This document shows, in pieces, positions 21,667 to 33,695 of a stretch of 64,000 nt of DNA; the first letter of the stretch is position 1; the number at the start of each line of letters is the position of its first letter. The DNA is taken from NCBI GenBank assembly GCA_002104985.1, contig MCGO01000028.1, positions 186,001 through 250,000 of the forward strand, read 5' to 3'. The DNA is from Rhizoclosmatium globosum (Eukaryota > Chytridiomycota > Chytridiomycetes > Chytridiales > Chytriomycetaceae). Made by a program: the position numbers and the translations under genes. The notes under the pieces were generated by a model, which was not told where the DNA came from, made no database searches, and saw only the letters and a program-made list of their open reading frames with translations.

Positions 21667-24048
21667 CTTGAAAATGCTCATGAGTTGATTTCTTTCTTTC
21701 TATAGGTTGCCTAAAGTCGAAGGAGACTGGCACGAGTACGAAAGTAAATTAAGGAAAAAGGGAAAACATCCGGAACAAGTCCAAGATGGACATCCTGGAA
21801 GTGCTGAATCAATATCTAGCGTACCCGTTGATATCCCTCCACCGGTCGGATTGGATTCAGTTGCGGATGTAGTTCCTCCTCCAACTACTCTTGCTGCACT
21901 CGAGGATAGGGAGTATTCAAGCTCGTATGCGGATTTAACTGTCTTGGACTCCTTGTCTTCGCTCAATGAAACTCCTCCGACGAAGCCTGCAACTGCAGCT
22001 GCGCCATCGCTTAGGAAAATTGCTATTGAGAACAGTATCGCTGGACCAAATCCAGTGGCGTCATCTTTACCACCGCCTCCGCCTCCACCTCCACCATTTC
22101 TTGAGGTTCCCAAGCAAAAACTGCCCCCTCCACCCCTTCCATCATCTACGACACCCTTCAATCGGTCTGCAAGTTATCCCAATCCACCTCCATCTACTAC
22201 AAGGCTTTCGGTCGAGCCTCGTATCGCTTCTACGTCGATTGTTGGCCGCTCGGAAGACTCTCAACGAACTACATCTATTGTAGGACGGGCTGATGAGCTT
22301 AGAGGTCGTGGGGAATACTCTTCGCGTGAGCCACAACGAAGGACGTCAGTTTCTCGATCTCCGCCTCCATTTGGATCCAAACGCATATTTGGAGCTGCTG
22401 CTGAACAAGATCGCGAATCTCGTCGTCGAAGTATATCCCCTTTGCCTTCTCGACGTGACGTGGACTCGCAAGGACCCTACAAATCTTCTTCAAAAGCCCC
22501 TCCACCTCCCCCACCTCCTATATCGCTATCTCGTGGCGGCGCATCTTCACTCCCACCGCCCCCTGGCGCACCTGCGCATAAAAAACGTAGTCGAAGTGCA
22601 AGTAGTGCCAGTTCAAGGTCTTCTATTGCATCGAGCAGTGGAACGGGATCGAGTCGTAGCAGCTCTAGCTCCCGGTCTCGTTCACGTGAACGAGCTCCTC
22701 CACGCGAAGGTGGTGGCGGCAGAAGGACACGGAATCGGAGCAGTACAAGTCGATCGCGAAGTCGCAGCCGACGACGAAAATCGTTATCCCCTCCTCCGCC
22801 TGTTCGCCCACGGAAGAGCTCTCCACCACCCGCGGTTGGTGCTTCGGGTCCTGGAGGGAGACGGGGAAGTCTGTCTCATAGGGATTGGAGTCCACCGCCT
22901 GTACAACGACAGAATGAACGGGCACAGCATAATCAGCAGCAGTATTATTCTCAGCAACAACAAAACCGGGGTGCGTATCGATATCAATCACAGCAACAGC
23001 AGCAACAACGGGATCGAAGCCCGAATCGGGTTGGCGGTGGTGGTGGGAGTGGGTATAACAACACTACTTCTCAACATTACAACCGGGATCGGAGTCGAAG
23101 CCCTCCTCCTACGAATCGCCAGAATAATGATTATCGGGGTGGAGATCGTCGGAGTCATCAATCTGTTGACAATCGAGGTGGCGGCAGGGAGTATACCCGT
23201 GGTAACATTTCGCCTCCTCCGATGCCTCCTTCTCGACGGCGTGATCTCAGCCCCCCTCCGCGTATTCCTCGTGATGAACTGCAGTCGCAACAGCAGCAGT
23301 ATGGAGGCGGTCGACGGGGTAGTCTAGGAGGATACAACCAGCCTTTCCACTCCAACTCACACAAGAGAGATCGAAGCCCTCAAGGAGGATACTCTCGTGG
23401 AAGCAATGGGCCTAATAATTATAACCGAGGATACAGCCCAAAGCGTGGAAATGACTGGGAACAGAAGTCTGTTAGTCCACGAGGAGGAGGTGGTGGTGGG
23501 AGACCAGATCGAAGGAATTATAGTCCTGACCTGGATCGTGAGCGTAATCGTGTTGCGGATGGGCCACCTCCTCCACCTCCTTTGCTCCGTGATATTGAAT
23601 CTGGGCGCCGTAGTGCAAGGCGGTCTGTGAGTCCTGCTCGATCTGTGTCGATGGATATTGACGATGCGGGTGATGTCGGCAATCCCGTTGTTGATGCACG
23701 GAGAGTTGATCCTATGGTTGAGGATGATGTTGAAGAAGAAGTTGAGTGTGGTGACGTTCCGTATGAGCCAGCTTCGTCCTCTGAAGAGCCTGTCGTTGAA
23801 GGGAGAGTTGCTCAGAAGTCGAAGCGGCGTGGAGGCAAAAAGTTTGAATGTGAGTAACTCTTATACAACCATTGGGAAGCATACTGATTGTTTGGTTCTG
23901 ATTAGCTACTGAAGAAGTTTATAAATCTCTTGTCAATGATGGCTATGTAAGGCGTTCAAATCGCCATTCTACTGCTGGGAATGAGACTGGAGTCGTCAGG
24001 TTGAAGCGAAATAACTCGGATGCAACGATAGGAAGGTTGGATGATTGA
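19453..24048 (+). CDS. CTK1/CDK12-like cyclin-dependent kinase with long RS-rich C-terminal tail
   Basis: Predicted kinase of the RNA polymerase II C-terminal domain. A Pro/Gln/His-rich N-terminus (~180 residues) precedes the kinase: [13 protein letters not shown] (glycine loop across an intron 20019-20401), [25 protein letters not shown] (PITAIRE-like helix), [22 protein letters not shown] (catalytic loop), [12 protein letters not shown] (DFG), [32 protein letters not shown]. The PITxVRE helix and DMKGSN loop favour the CDK9/CDK12 group, and the [18 protein letters not shown] motif after the kinase fits CTK1/CDK12. Then ~730 residues of RS, RDRSP, poly-Pro and Gly repeats typical of splicing-linked kinases. 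A last exon (STEEVYKSL...GRLDD) ends with TGA at 24046-24048. One intron carries a 30-C tract. Confidence 0.88.
21638..21667 (+). repeat. Homopolymer of 30 cytosines in a CTK1-like intron
   Basis: Uninterrupted C tract inside the intron 21630-21706 (donor GTATGT right before it, acceptor TTCTATAG after). It is outside the coding frame; translating through it gives an artefactual poly-Pro. True length is probably polymorphic or poorly sequenced. Confidence 0.95.
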
Positions 24049-24105
24049 TAGTGTGCTTTGGGGACAACAAAAAACAAACAAATAAAGTATTTACGGAAAT
24101 GAGGT

Positions 24106-25727
24106 TCACTTCAAGTTAAAAGGAAAAAGAGCTTCATAAAGGTTTCCGAGGATACCGCGATCATAAATATTGCGAACTTGTTTCAAGCTCGTGAAGGGAA
24201 TGACGTCCGAAACTTGTTCTTCTTTTCCTTCCTTTCTCCATCTTTTGTCTTTTTTCGGCGTCTGACGTTTTCATTGGCAGTTGATTCATCGTTCCGAGTC
24301 GAATCTCCGTCGTTCTGTTTCTTGGAACTGGATTTACCATAATTTTGGTTGTATTCAAGAACTTCTTTGCTGATCTCGGTCACAACGCCATGTTTCAAGT
24401 CATACGCGAGATCTTCCCATTTAAAAGATTCGTTGGCTAATGGAAAATTAGTGAATGTGGAAAGGTGAGAAATGGCGTACCTGTTCTGCCACTTGCAACC
24501 AGATACAGCTGATAAAACATGAATCCCAACACCACGAGACCAGCAAGGAATGCAAACGCACCAAGTGCTGTTAATACAGCCTGAGATTGTGCCATGAACT
24601 AATTGATAAAGTCAAAATGTAAGCAAAAATCAATCAGATAAATTCCCCAGACGTATTACCAAATAAACTTCCGTTTGAGTAATTTGGCGTCGCTGATTTG
24701 TTTTTGGGTCAATTACAAGATAACGAGCAACGTTGTGGATTTTGATCTCGTTGAGAAGGACGCAAGACACAATATATGTCATATAGAAGCAGAGAATCCA
24801 AGTTCCGACCAAAAAGAGAAGAAAATAGCGGTAGTTGTTGTGTCCCACGCAGTTATTGACTGTGATGAAGAAGACGTAAGGAAATGGATACAAGACGGTT
24901 TTCCTAAAACACCCACTCCAAGCACAATGATGATCCGCTTTAGCAACGCACACTTTGCAAAGAGAGCAATGCTTTGATCGCGCTGGTCTGGGAATATTGT
25001 ACCAAATCAGTTTAGGTCTTTACGGATCCGTGCCTTACTTATCAATCAAACATGTTGAGCACATCTTTGGGGAGAAAATCAGATAATCATGATCAAAGAG
25101 CTTATTGACTTTCTCCGCATTCGTAATATTCACAATTCCCGGATTCGAGTAACATGCATTGAAGAACGCAAAGTATGCGAACGCACAGACAAACACAAAC
25201 ACGTATTGATCAGTGACAGATACATATGCGTTGGGTGTCTTTGGCCAGCCAAAGATCATGAATGTTATGATGGATCCAGTCACGAGGAATAGGTAGAAGA
25301 TCTTTGTTTTTTATATGGTTGAGTGATTGTGTTGTGGTGTCAGTTGAAGTTGGGTTTGATGTGGAGTGTCCTATCACCTGCATCAAAGGATGTTTCTGAT
25401 AGAACAGAGCGTCAGACCAGGTATCGACTCGTCGCATGCATTGGACGCCGACAATGAATTCGATTGCATAACTAATAGTTCGACATCAATATGATACCAT
25501 GAAAGCGACATGCCAGGCTACGTAACTAGATCTTTCGTGGCAGTGCTTCGGTAAGTAGAGTATGTGCTGCATGGATAGGTGTTCCGCGGAATACGTTGCT
25601 CTGGATAGGAGTACATCGTCAGTACACCAAAAGCTCTCCACACACCGCTCCAGTCAGTTACCTCCCCAAAGATGAATAGAAAGACAAGTATCGCAAAGAC
25701 AGCAGCGACTATTAGGACTGCTGACAT
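24106..25727 (-). CDS. SWF1: Swf1/ZDHHC4-like DHHC palmitoyltransferase
   Basis: S-acylates cysteines next to membrane spans, at the ER in yeast. Starts [20 protein letters not shown] (first span) at 25727, 7 bp from the transposon end. Exons then give [93 protein letters not shown] (the Cys-rich domain with the catalytic DHHC split by an intron) and two more spans ([17 protein letters not shown]). The end [20 protein letters not shown] up to TGA 24106-24108 matches the Swf1 tail. Between a basic low-complexity stretch ([13 protein letters not shown]) and that tail the frame changes; a 26-nt intron (GTTTCG...CACGAG) or an indel would explain it. Confidence 0.82.
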
Positions 25728-25734
25728 AATGGTA

Positions 25735-25748
25735 CTATTTTTAGATGT
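25735..25748 (+). repeat. Left terminal inverted repeat of copy 2
   Basis: Begins CTATTTTTAGATGT just inside the TA target duplication; the same bases occur at 1209 in copy 1. Imperfectly inverted relative to the right end, which adds a few bases (CTATTATTTTCAGA read inward in copy 1). Confidence 0.75.
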
Positions 25749-25825
25749 TCCAGGAGCAGAATTAATTTTGGTTGTAAAAAGGAAGAAATTAATAAATGTG
25801 GTTAAGCAAGGCAACGAACTTACGA
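25735..25825 (-). ncRNA. Candidate region for the OMEGA guide RNA of the Fanzor-like nuclease
   Basis: 91 non-coding bases lie between the nuclease stop codon and the left end of the element; copy 1 has 94, mostly the same. In characterised TnpB and Fanzor systems the guide RNA derives from the transposon edge next to the nuclease gene and its guide reads past the edge into the flank. The position fits, but I see no proven structure and no expression evidence. Read outward on the minus strand it would enter the 5' end of the Swf1-like gene. Confidence 0.35.
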
Positions 25826-28800
25826 CTACACGTTGTCATCGACACTCCTGCCCTTGCTGTAAACCAGATAGACGTTAATTTGGATGTGTAAGGCGGTTGT
25901 CACTGCAGCACTACAAAAGAGTGCAGCGAGGAAAATAATATCACTGGCATCCCAATCCCGACCATCTTTCTTCCGACAAAAATAGTTACTACAAGCAAAC
26001 TTTCGTCTGCGATATGGTGGCGAATGACAGGAACAAGAAGAGCAGAGCACTGTGGACTGACACTCCGTCACAAAGCAGAAGAAGCCACCTCGCATTTCCT
26101 TGATCCATTTGATCTTTCCCCATAATCTACCATAAGCCAACTCTGCATACACACCAGTTGCAAAGTATTTGGGGAAAAATACCGCATCAATGCATGTGCT
26201 CAAAATCTCAAAAACTCGATGAATTACATTTGCAGCTGACTTCATCTTCTCTCGATTATTTTCCATCTCCTCCAGAAAGTCTCGCGGTACAAACTCGCCA
26301 AAGTTTTCCTTAACACCAACTCCACGTTTCACATATTCCTGATTCCGTTTCAATTCAAGCTCCTCTCTTCGAATGGTTTGGTCTTGTTTTCGAGCCGCGT
26401 TCACAGAAACACTGGCTAGAGCCCTTTCATTCAAAAGTCTCTTACTCAACAAATCAATATCGGCCTCCACATTCTTAATTTCATTCACAGTGAATGGAGG
26501 AGGGTTTGTGTTCTTCTTCCCACCACCAACCTCCCATCTTTTCAGCTCAAAGCGTCGCCGAACAATATCTTCCTCCAACCTTTTCTTTTCCTCCATCAAA
26601 TCCACTACATTTGGTGTTTGATTTATCAATGTATCCAACTCTGACTGTAATTTAGAATTTCGTTCATGAAGCAACGGGAACTCATAATTTGGCTTGGTGA
26701 TAAGACGATCTCCATTACGAATTGTTGCAGCAAGAGAAGTCCCATTTCCAATGTCGCCACCAATACTGTGCTTGGAATCTGTTTTAAACTCGACACCATC
26801 CAAGTTCCGAACTTGAAGCAGCAAGTTATTTTTCAAGAATGGTTCATGTCGCTTTAATCCTTCAGGATGTCCTGGACGCCACGAATATGGTTCAAATTTG
26901 GGAGCAGCAGGAAAGTCAGCCCCAAGGGTTTCAGTCGGAATTGGTACAAAATCTTGGTGCATGGAAGAATTCAGTAAGATTGCTTATGAATGCCAAACTT
27001 CAGTACCTTCCAATGGATTGCAACTATCCTGCATACTACTTGACGCCTCCCCCGCCTCCCTCGATTCTTGAGGAGTAGCCTCCTTTTTGGCACGTTTGGG
27101 AACTATTGAAGGTTAAAACGAGCAATAAAGACAACAAAGGAATTACTTCTATCCCAAGATGGTCGCACTTCACCATTCCACAGTGTTCCATCACTGTTGA
27201 TTCGTTTAGGAGCAGGGAACTTTTCTTTCTTCCTTCTCATTTTCAGAGGAGTATGGAAACTGGCTTTGCCCTCAACAAACAATCCAGCAGAGACACAAAG
27301 TTCCAAATCAATCAAAGATGGTGTTGCGCACTTTGACTTATCAAGCAAAATAGAGTAGTCGTTGATAAAACAGACTGGAATGGTCTTGTCGGCTTTGAAA
27401 AATACGTCTATAGAACCAACCCCAACCTTGACACAAACATCTGTAACACTTAGTTTGGGGCGCAACTTTGAATCGTCTGCATACTGATGCGCTCGACCAG
27501 ACGTTGCACTAGCTTGGAAAAAACGAACTCCGTTCGCAATGAATGCAGGGGATTGGTTTTGGTGGAGACTGTCCCCACGGAATGCATAAAATAGTTTGTT
27601 GGCTGGAAAGCTGATTGGTTGCGGTTCCCTGTCATAGTTAACAACACCTTTGTTCATATGACTCCTGTTGTAAGACTGAAGATACTTTTGAATGCTCTTG
27701 GGTCCTATTAATTATTGTTAGCAGTTTGGTTGAAAAGTTGGCGCCGCTTACGTTTCTTCCACATTGAAGTAATTGAACTCTTGACTTCAGAGTAAATGTC
27801 TTTTGAAGCATTCTGAAATATCTGGCTATTACCTGCAGAAGTTGGACACAAAACCTCCAATAAACCATTTTGCTTGGTAAACAGATTATCCTGAGCATAA
27901 GCAAATCCCCTAAAATCCTGAATAGCCTGAAGCTCTGACTTACTGTAGCCATCAACGTAATACTCTCTTTTTGCCTTCTTTTCCATATGTTCTGGATCAG
28001 CCCCTCGATTTTCCATCTTTTTGAAAGTAAACGTGTTTTGAAGCGTGCACACTGAGCTATAGAGTGAAAGAAGTGACGTTTCATTCTTTTCTGAACGATT
28101 TGTTGCTGATATTGCACCCGAGTCAGATACGCCATGATTTTTGCAGAAAGACGCAAGTTGTGCTGGTATATCCCACACTAGCAGATTCTGTTGTTGCATA
28201 AGTTCAATATTCAGTGTTGATTGCAGATAAAGTTGACTGAAATCTGAGGTTTGTTCAAATACTGGGTGTTTTCCTTTGTCAATGAATCGAGTCACTGGGC
28301 GAGTGAGAATACATGACAATGTTATAGACTGGGCATAGGTCAAGAAATCCAGGGAGTGTTCTATTGCATCAAACCTAGAATCTGTAGCAGCAACAATAAT
28401 CAATCCAAGACTATGATTTTTTGCATCGGTATTTAAATCTGAATTGCTTCGCATCAAATTTGCAAAGTCGTGAGCCTTTCTATTCCCGAGTGCGTCCAAT
28501 TCTTTCTTTAGTGCCTTAATACGATTTACAATCTCTTTTGCTTCAACAGTGTCATTGTATGGTTGTGAAAGCTTGGCATTTGCTAGAGACATCAGATTCC
28601 AAGATTCTTTCAAATAAATATGCAAAGTTGTTGAAGCTGATGGGGTCTATAGAGGAGAGTTAAATAAGCTTCTGAAATAATCTCAGACAACTCACTTGGT
28701 CAGTTTCCGTGCGTACCTTGTATTCCAGCAGTTTGTCTGCATATTCTCCCAAACCAGCTCCTGGTACATAGAACAATTTTTTAATGGACTTTTGAAGATC

Positions 28801-31800
28801 CAAGATATCTGAGCGCCTTTGATTGGAGAGTTTAGGGATGTGATTGCCTGATTCAGAATTGAGTGGTTCAGGAAAAGCAGTATCAAAAACTTTGCTGAGT
28901 ATAACTTTAGAAATTGTTGATAGCTCGGAATCTGTCGCAGAGCTGTTCCAATAAAACGGGAGTGTCCAAAACTCAAGATTTCCCTTTCCCTCTTTTAATA
29001 CAAGCATATGCGGGACACCCTTTCGAATTAACTTCATAACTTTTGATTTACAATCTCCATCTGCACTGATAGGAACACGTTTAACCAGGTTCATTGAATT
29101 GGTTCCGTCGAGAGCAACAGCCAGAAACAATATCTTTCTTAGTCTCTCATTTGTATCTGTCATTTCCAAATCTTTCAGTGCGTGGGCAATATGAACCAAT
29201 GACCCAAGTTTGTTGGCAGAAATACCAGTTTGAACAAGCTCCCGAAACAAGGAAATCTCATCACATCGCCATGACATTTTTGACAACTCTTGTAAAGATA
29301 ATACATCCGAGGTGGCTAGCTCTTTGAATTGAAATCGTGATTTAAACAGCTCACCGACTTGTAAAATCTGTCTGTCAATCAACTGATTCCCAAAAGATAA
29401 TTCTTGATCCAAGCAGAAGCCATATAACTGCCTTTCCAATAAAGACCGTACATCACATTTTGTGGCAAGCATTACACGCGCACTTGCCTTTTGTAGAGTT
29501 ACATCCTTGTTCAGCTCCTCAACAATAGCAAAGTTTCCTGACATACATTTGGCTAATGCAACAGTCAACCAGTGAAACTTAAAACTTAAAAACAAACCAG
29601 AAGGAGTCTCAAGTCCATTAATGACGTCTCCCGCTTTCAACTTCTTTTCGCCCACATCAGCAGCACTGGAAGCATTCTTGATGGCTTCGTCATATACATC
29701 AACAAACCCATCCTCCAACTTTTTTCCCCTATCTGACTGACTCCCAACACTTTCATCAGAGCATGAATGCTCATCACAGTCTGTATCCATGTGAGAGCAA
29801 CTGGAATGATCACTTTCACCACAAGCATCAAACAATGGAGCAAACATATTTGAATTAGAAGAGGCAGAAGAACGTACAGACTTTGGTTGTGGCGGTGGGG
29901 GAATATAAGTCAAAATTGGAGCAACTCGGTTTTGTTTGGGAATGGGATTGTTAATATTTTGGGATGGAAGATTATAGCGTCGAGCCGGATGAATATCAAA
30001 AGAGGTGGCTTGATCTTTGCTGACACGAACTTCAAACGTACGGACACTTGACTGACCCACTGAAGTTACAAGAAAATGTGCTATTGTGTCCTCATCCACT
30101 TTAACTTTCAGTTTCAATTCGGTGCCAACAACATCCACCACAACAAACTCAGTGTCTATTTTCTTTGAATCCAGCAAAACACAGTTAATTTGCATCATTA
30201 ATTCTTTGTCGGGCTTATAGCCAGGTGGATTTGTTGGAAGAAACTTAGAAAATCGTGAAGGTGCAAAATTCACCAAGTCGTGAATAATTTTGAGCTTTGC
30301 TGTGTGATTAGCCTTGTTAGATGGCTTTTTCCCATCCAATTCTTTGTTTCTGCAACCGTACACAACCTCTGCCGAGTTTAGAGCCAGTTGAAGAATATCA
30401 GGCACAGTTTCATAAGCTGCCAAAACACCAGACCTCAGAATATCACCAACAACCACCTGATTTTTGAAGAACGTACTGTAAATTGAAGTGTTTGACGAAA
30501 GAAGCACACCGATTGGAACTGAATAGTTTTCAACAGCTGCGAAAGGAACATCCATTTTGGCCTTCTCAATATTCACCAAATGGTCCTTCATACAACCCAT
30601 TTTATCTTGTTGGTATTTTTTAGCTGTTGAACGCAACTGTTGCATCACTTCAGATCCAGGGTCTATTAAGTCAAACCGGAAACGCTTTTCCTTTGTTTGA
30701 TCAAAGTAAAAAACACCGCACGCATTCATACCATCACTTCCAAGAATATGCTGCAACGCAAGACCTCGTCCAACTCCATCTTCTGTGTTTTGAATAGTGA
30801 AACATGAATCATGATTCATTCGTGGAGCCACAAGATCCAGTTCAACCAACTTGGGGTTACCATTGTTACTATCAATGAGACCAACAGCTTCGAATTCAAT
30901 AATATTGCGAATATAAAATGGCGACTGCGTTGTCACATTTTCTCGCAAGTAGTTACCGCAATCCTGAAGTGGTTTCTTTCCCTCCTCACAGCTTTGGAAT
31001 AGAATGCTAATAAAGTTAGTATCCACATCAGAGTCAAAAAGATTAGAAACATCTTCTCCATGCACATAACGTCGTGCAATTTCTGTTGCCTTGAGTATCT
31101 CCATTGCATCTCCAGCCCTATTCTTTTTCATATTCGAAACTCCTCGAGTGATTAACGTTTCAACAGCACTTGAAAAGTATTGACCATTACTGCCAAGACA
31201 AAGACGGTGTTGAACAGAAAGCTCAAATTCAGAATGTGATAGTGGTTGATTATGTTTACCCAAGATCACACCTGAATAATCTATTCGTGTTCCTTTTGAC
31301 GACTTGATTGATGAGGGAATTAGATGAGAATAGAGACACAATTGATTTGAACTAACCGGTGGAGGCAAGAAAGTGTCACCAATGATAAACTGACGAAAAT
31401 ACTGGTATCCATCCCCAAGAATTGTCTCTTGAACCTTTTCACGTTGAACAAACGTTGGATTTAACAATGGCTTCCCAAAAGAATCCCCAAAAAACATTGA
31501 AGCAGCTTGAGATCCAGTGTACAAATTTTGGGGATCAGAAACAAAGCTCCAAGGCTTTCCATCAGACCAAAAAGAGTAGCAACTGTTGCTAACAAGCCTT
31601 GAAAAGTTTTCATACGCAGCAGTGAGGACTATTGCTTCAAGCTCCGATTCTAATTTCAGAGAAGCAACAAACCCACTCTTGAAGTGCGATACAACAAACA
31701 AATCCAAATACTTTCGAACAGAAGGAGCTGAAGGGTTCTCCCGAATTTGTTTCATAAAGTTTTCTTTGTAGCACATGGCCGCGGTGTGATCAAATCCAGT

Positions 31801-33371
31801 GACAGAGTTTATAGAAAAAGGTATGGTAGACTGTTTTGCTGACTTGGTAGTAGGCTTGGTTGGTGAGGCCTTGTAAAAAGTCTTGACTGGAATACCACGG
31901 GAAAGGTAATAGTCTTTCTGGTCCTTTCCAATTGCAACCACTTCCACTATATTCCATCCAGCTGCAGCATACAACATATAATTTATATCCATGTGCTTGT
32001 GAAGCACTTGAATATCAATTGAACCTTCAACACGCCGCCTTCCCTTCTCATTGGGTTTTCCTGCATTACAAACACCTTCAACAATGTCAGACAATAATAA
32101 CGTGGATTTACAAGGAGCAGTTGCCAAATTTGGATTACAAGGTGCATTTGTAGCAATGGAAGCTGGATTACAAGGTACATTTGTAGAAGTGGACGAAGAG
32201 GGAGCAGAGCAGGGAGCAACTACAGGATCACTATTAATGGCAGTAACTTGAACAGCGTCATAGCCAGAACACCATGGCTTATGCTCAGTGAACAAAATAG
32301 ATCGGTGGGGCAGATTGGCTCCATCACCAATATTATCACGCATCAAATACACTTTCAGAGCATCTGGAGTAAGATCCATATCTGAGGCAACCATATTCAA
32401 ATCTTTCAATGCTTCAAGCGTCGCCTCAATCATGGTATGATGAAAGAAGCTTGTGTGACCTGTTCAAAAATAAGTAAAGAATACAGAAGGAAGCAGAAAC
32501 TCCACCATTTTCTCCGTCGCAGCCACAAACAAATAGCTTTGGACATTCAAAGTGATATAGAACAGTATCTTCATGGAAACCACTCTTGATGAATTTGGAG
32601 TGTTGTGCAACCATGAAAGCAGCCTGGAAGTGACCGTGCTTGAATACTGCCTTGTACTCGTTGAGGGCACCAACTAAATCCGTTGAATCTTTATCAAGAA
32701 GCCTTGACAGTCTTTCCTCAAGTTCGAGCAAATCCTTCAACGCTGTTGGTGAACGCAACATTGCAAGACCGTCACGAGCTATTGCACCATATCCTTCACG
32801 AGAAGAACCTTGCAACGTGAAATCGGTGTGGGCGTAGAGAGCGTTTGTGAAATGGAACTTGGCCTGTAAACAGTAGTTATTACTGGCGCATCATTGGCAA
32901 TAAACTCACGTATTGGGAAGCAACAGTGTTATTTCGGGGGGGCTTGGACGGCAACGGAAGATTCAGTGAATCCAATTTGGCTTGGGTGGCGAACGACGTT
33001 GACGACGATCCAATCGACGCAGGATTTGCATTCGTTGTCAACATCTCTGTTGAATGGGATGATGAGGCAGTATGTGACGACTATTGATTGATCAGTCACT
33101 CGAGCGCGGGGCAAAGAAACAAAGTACTTACCATGTAACGTTCGTAATCCATTTCGGCCGTCCATGCAATGGTGGCTGCAGCACGATCCGCTTCCTGCTC
33201 AAGGGTATAAGCACTATACAATTTAACAGAGACACTCACATGACTTCGCAAATGGCGCTGATAGAGAAAGGGATTGCCGGTAAAGTCCTTACCACAGCTA
33301 CAAAGAATGGTTTGATGCGAACGTTTCGAAGGCGGAGACTCATTGGTGGGGGCCTTGCGCTTGCGTTCCAT
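25826..33371 (-). CDS. Giant Fanzor/TnpB-like RuvC nuclease, ~2,387 residues, nine exons
   Basis: Exons (minus): 33240-33371, 33132-33194, 32910-33080, 32506-32863, 28696-32459, 27752-28646, 27147-27704, 27007-27102, 25826-26952. The introns are GT-AG, 44-54 nt, and every join is in phase, giving 2,388 codons with stop. N-terminus MERKRKAPTNES is followed by a possible zinc finger (CSCGKDF...HLRSH, ~residues 25-44). The middle ~1,900 residues match no family I know, with an Asp/Ser-rich acidic patch near 29.75 kb. The C-terminus is TnpB/Fanzor-like: HSIGGDIGNGTSLAATIRNG (RuvC-I Asp, ~2079), DAVFFPKYFAT (RuvC-II strand), FCFVTECQSTVLCSSC (alternative Glu, ~2309, plus first zinc pair), FACSNYFC and GRDWDASDII (RuvC-III Asp, ~2345). 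Known Fanzors are RNA-guided DNA nucleases; that is inferred here. The length is extreme for the family. Confidence 0.72.
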
Positions 33372-33570
33372 TTGTTGGATCGTTTCTTGATGCAAAGTGC
33401 AAGTTTTTTTGTTTTGTGCCGGATGAATTGGGCCGGGGTTGATAACAATCAAAGATTGATTAGTAAATCTGGCTTGGCTTGTGTAATCCGCTAAATTACA
33501 AGTGAGTGTATCCCGTACTTTATAGGAATGAATATCAACGTTCACTGAACTTAATAACCGTAAAAATGAT

Positions 33571-33648
33571 AACCCTACACCCAAACCTAACCCTAACCCT
33601 AGTCCTAAATCCAGTCCTAAACCTAGTCCTAAAACATAACCCTACGTC
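33571..33648 (+). repeat. Degenerate telomere-like repeat inside the element
   Basis: Contains CCTAACCCTAACCCTAG followed by several variants of the type CCTAAA(C/T)C and AGTCCTAAA, i.e. C-rich strand of TTAGGG-like repeats with drift. Located ~200 bp upstream of the Fanzor-like start codon. Absent from copy 1 because of its deletion. Confidence 0.8.
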
Positions 33649-33695
33649 CACACAATCAACATTTAATCATCACCCGTCGCTTCAACAATGAACAG

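Noticed and set aside
25826..33371. KDZ (Kyakuja/Dileera/Zisupton) transposase, considered for the long Cys-containing protein
   Set aside because: The TA target duplication, the adjacent pogo-type transposase and the TnpB-like C-terminus explain the element better; no KDZ signature was recognised.
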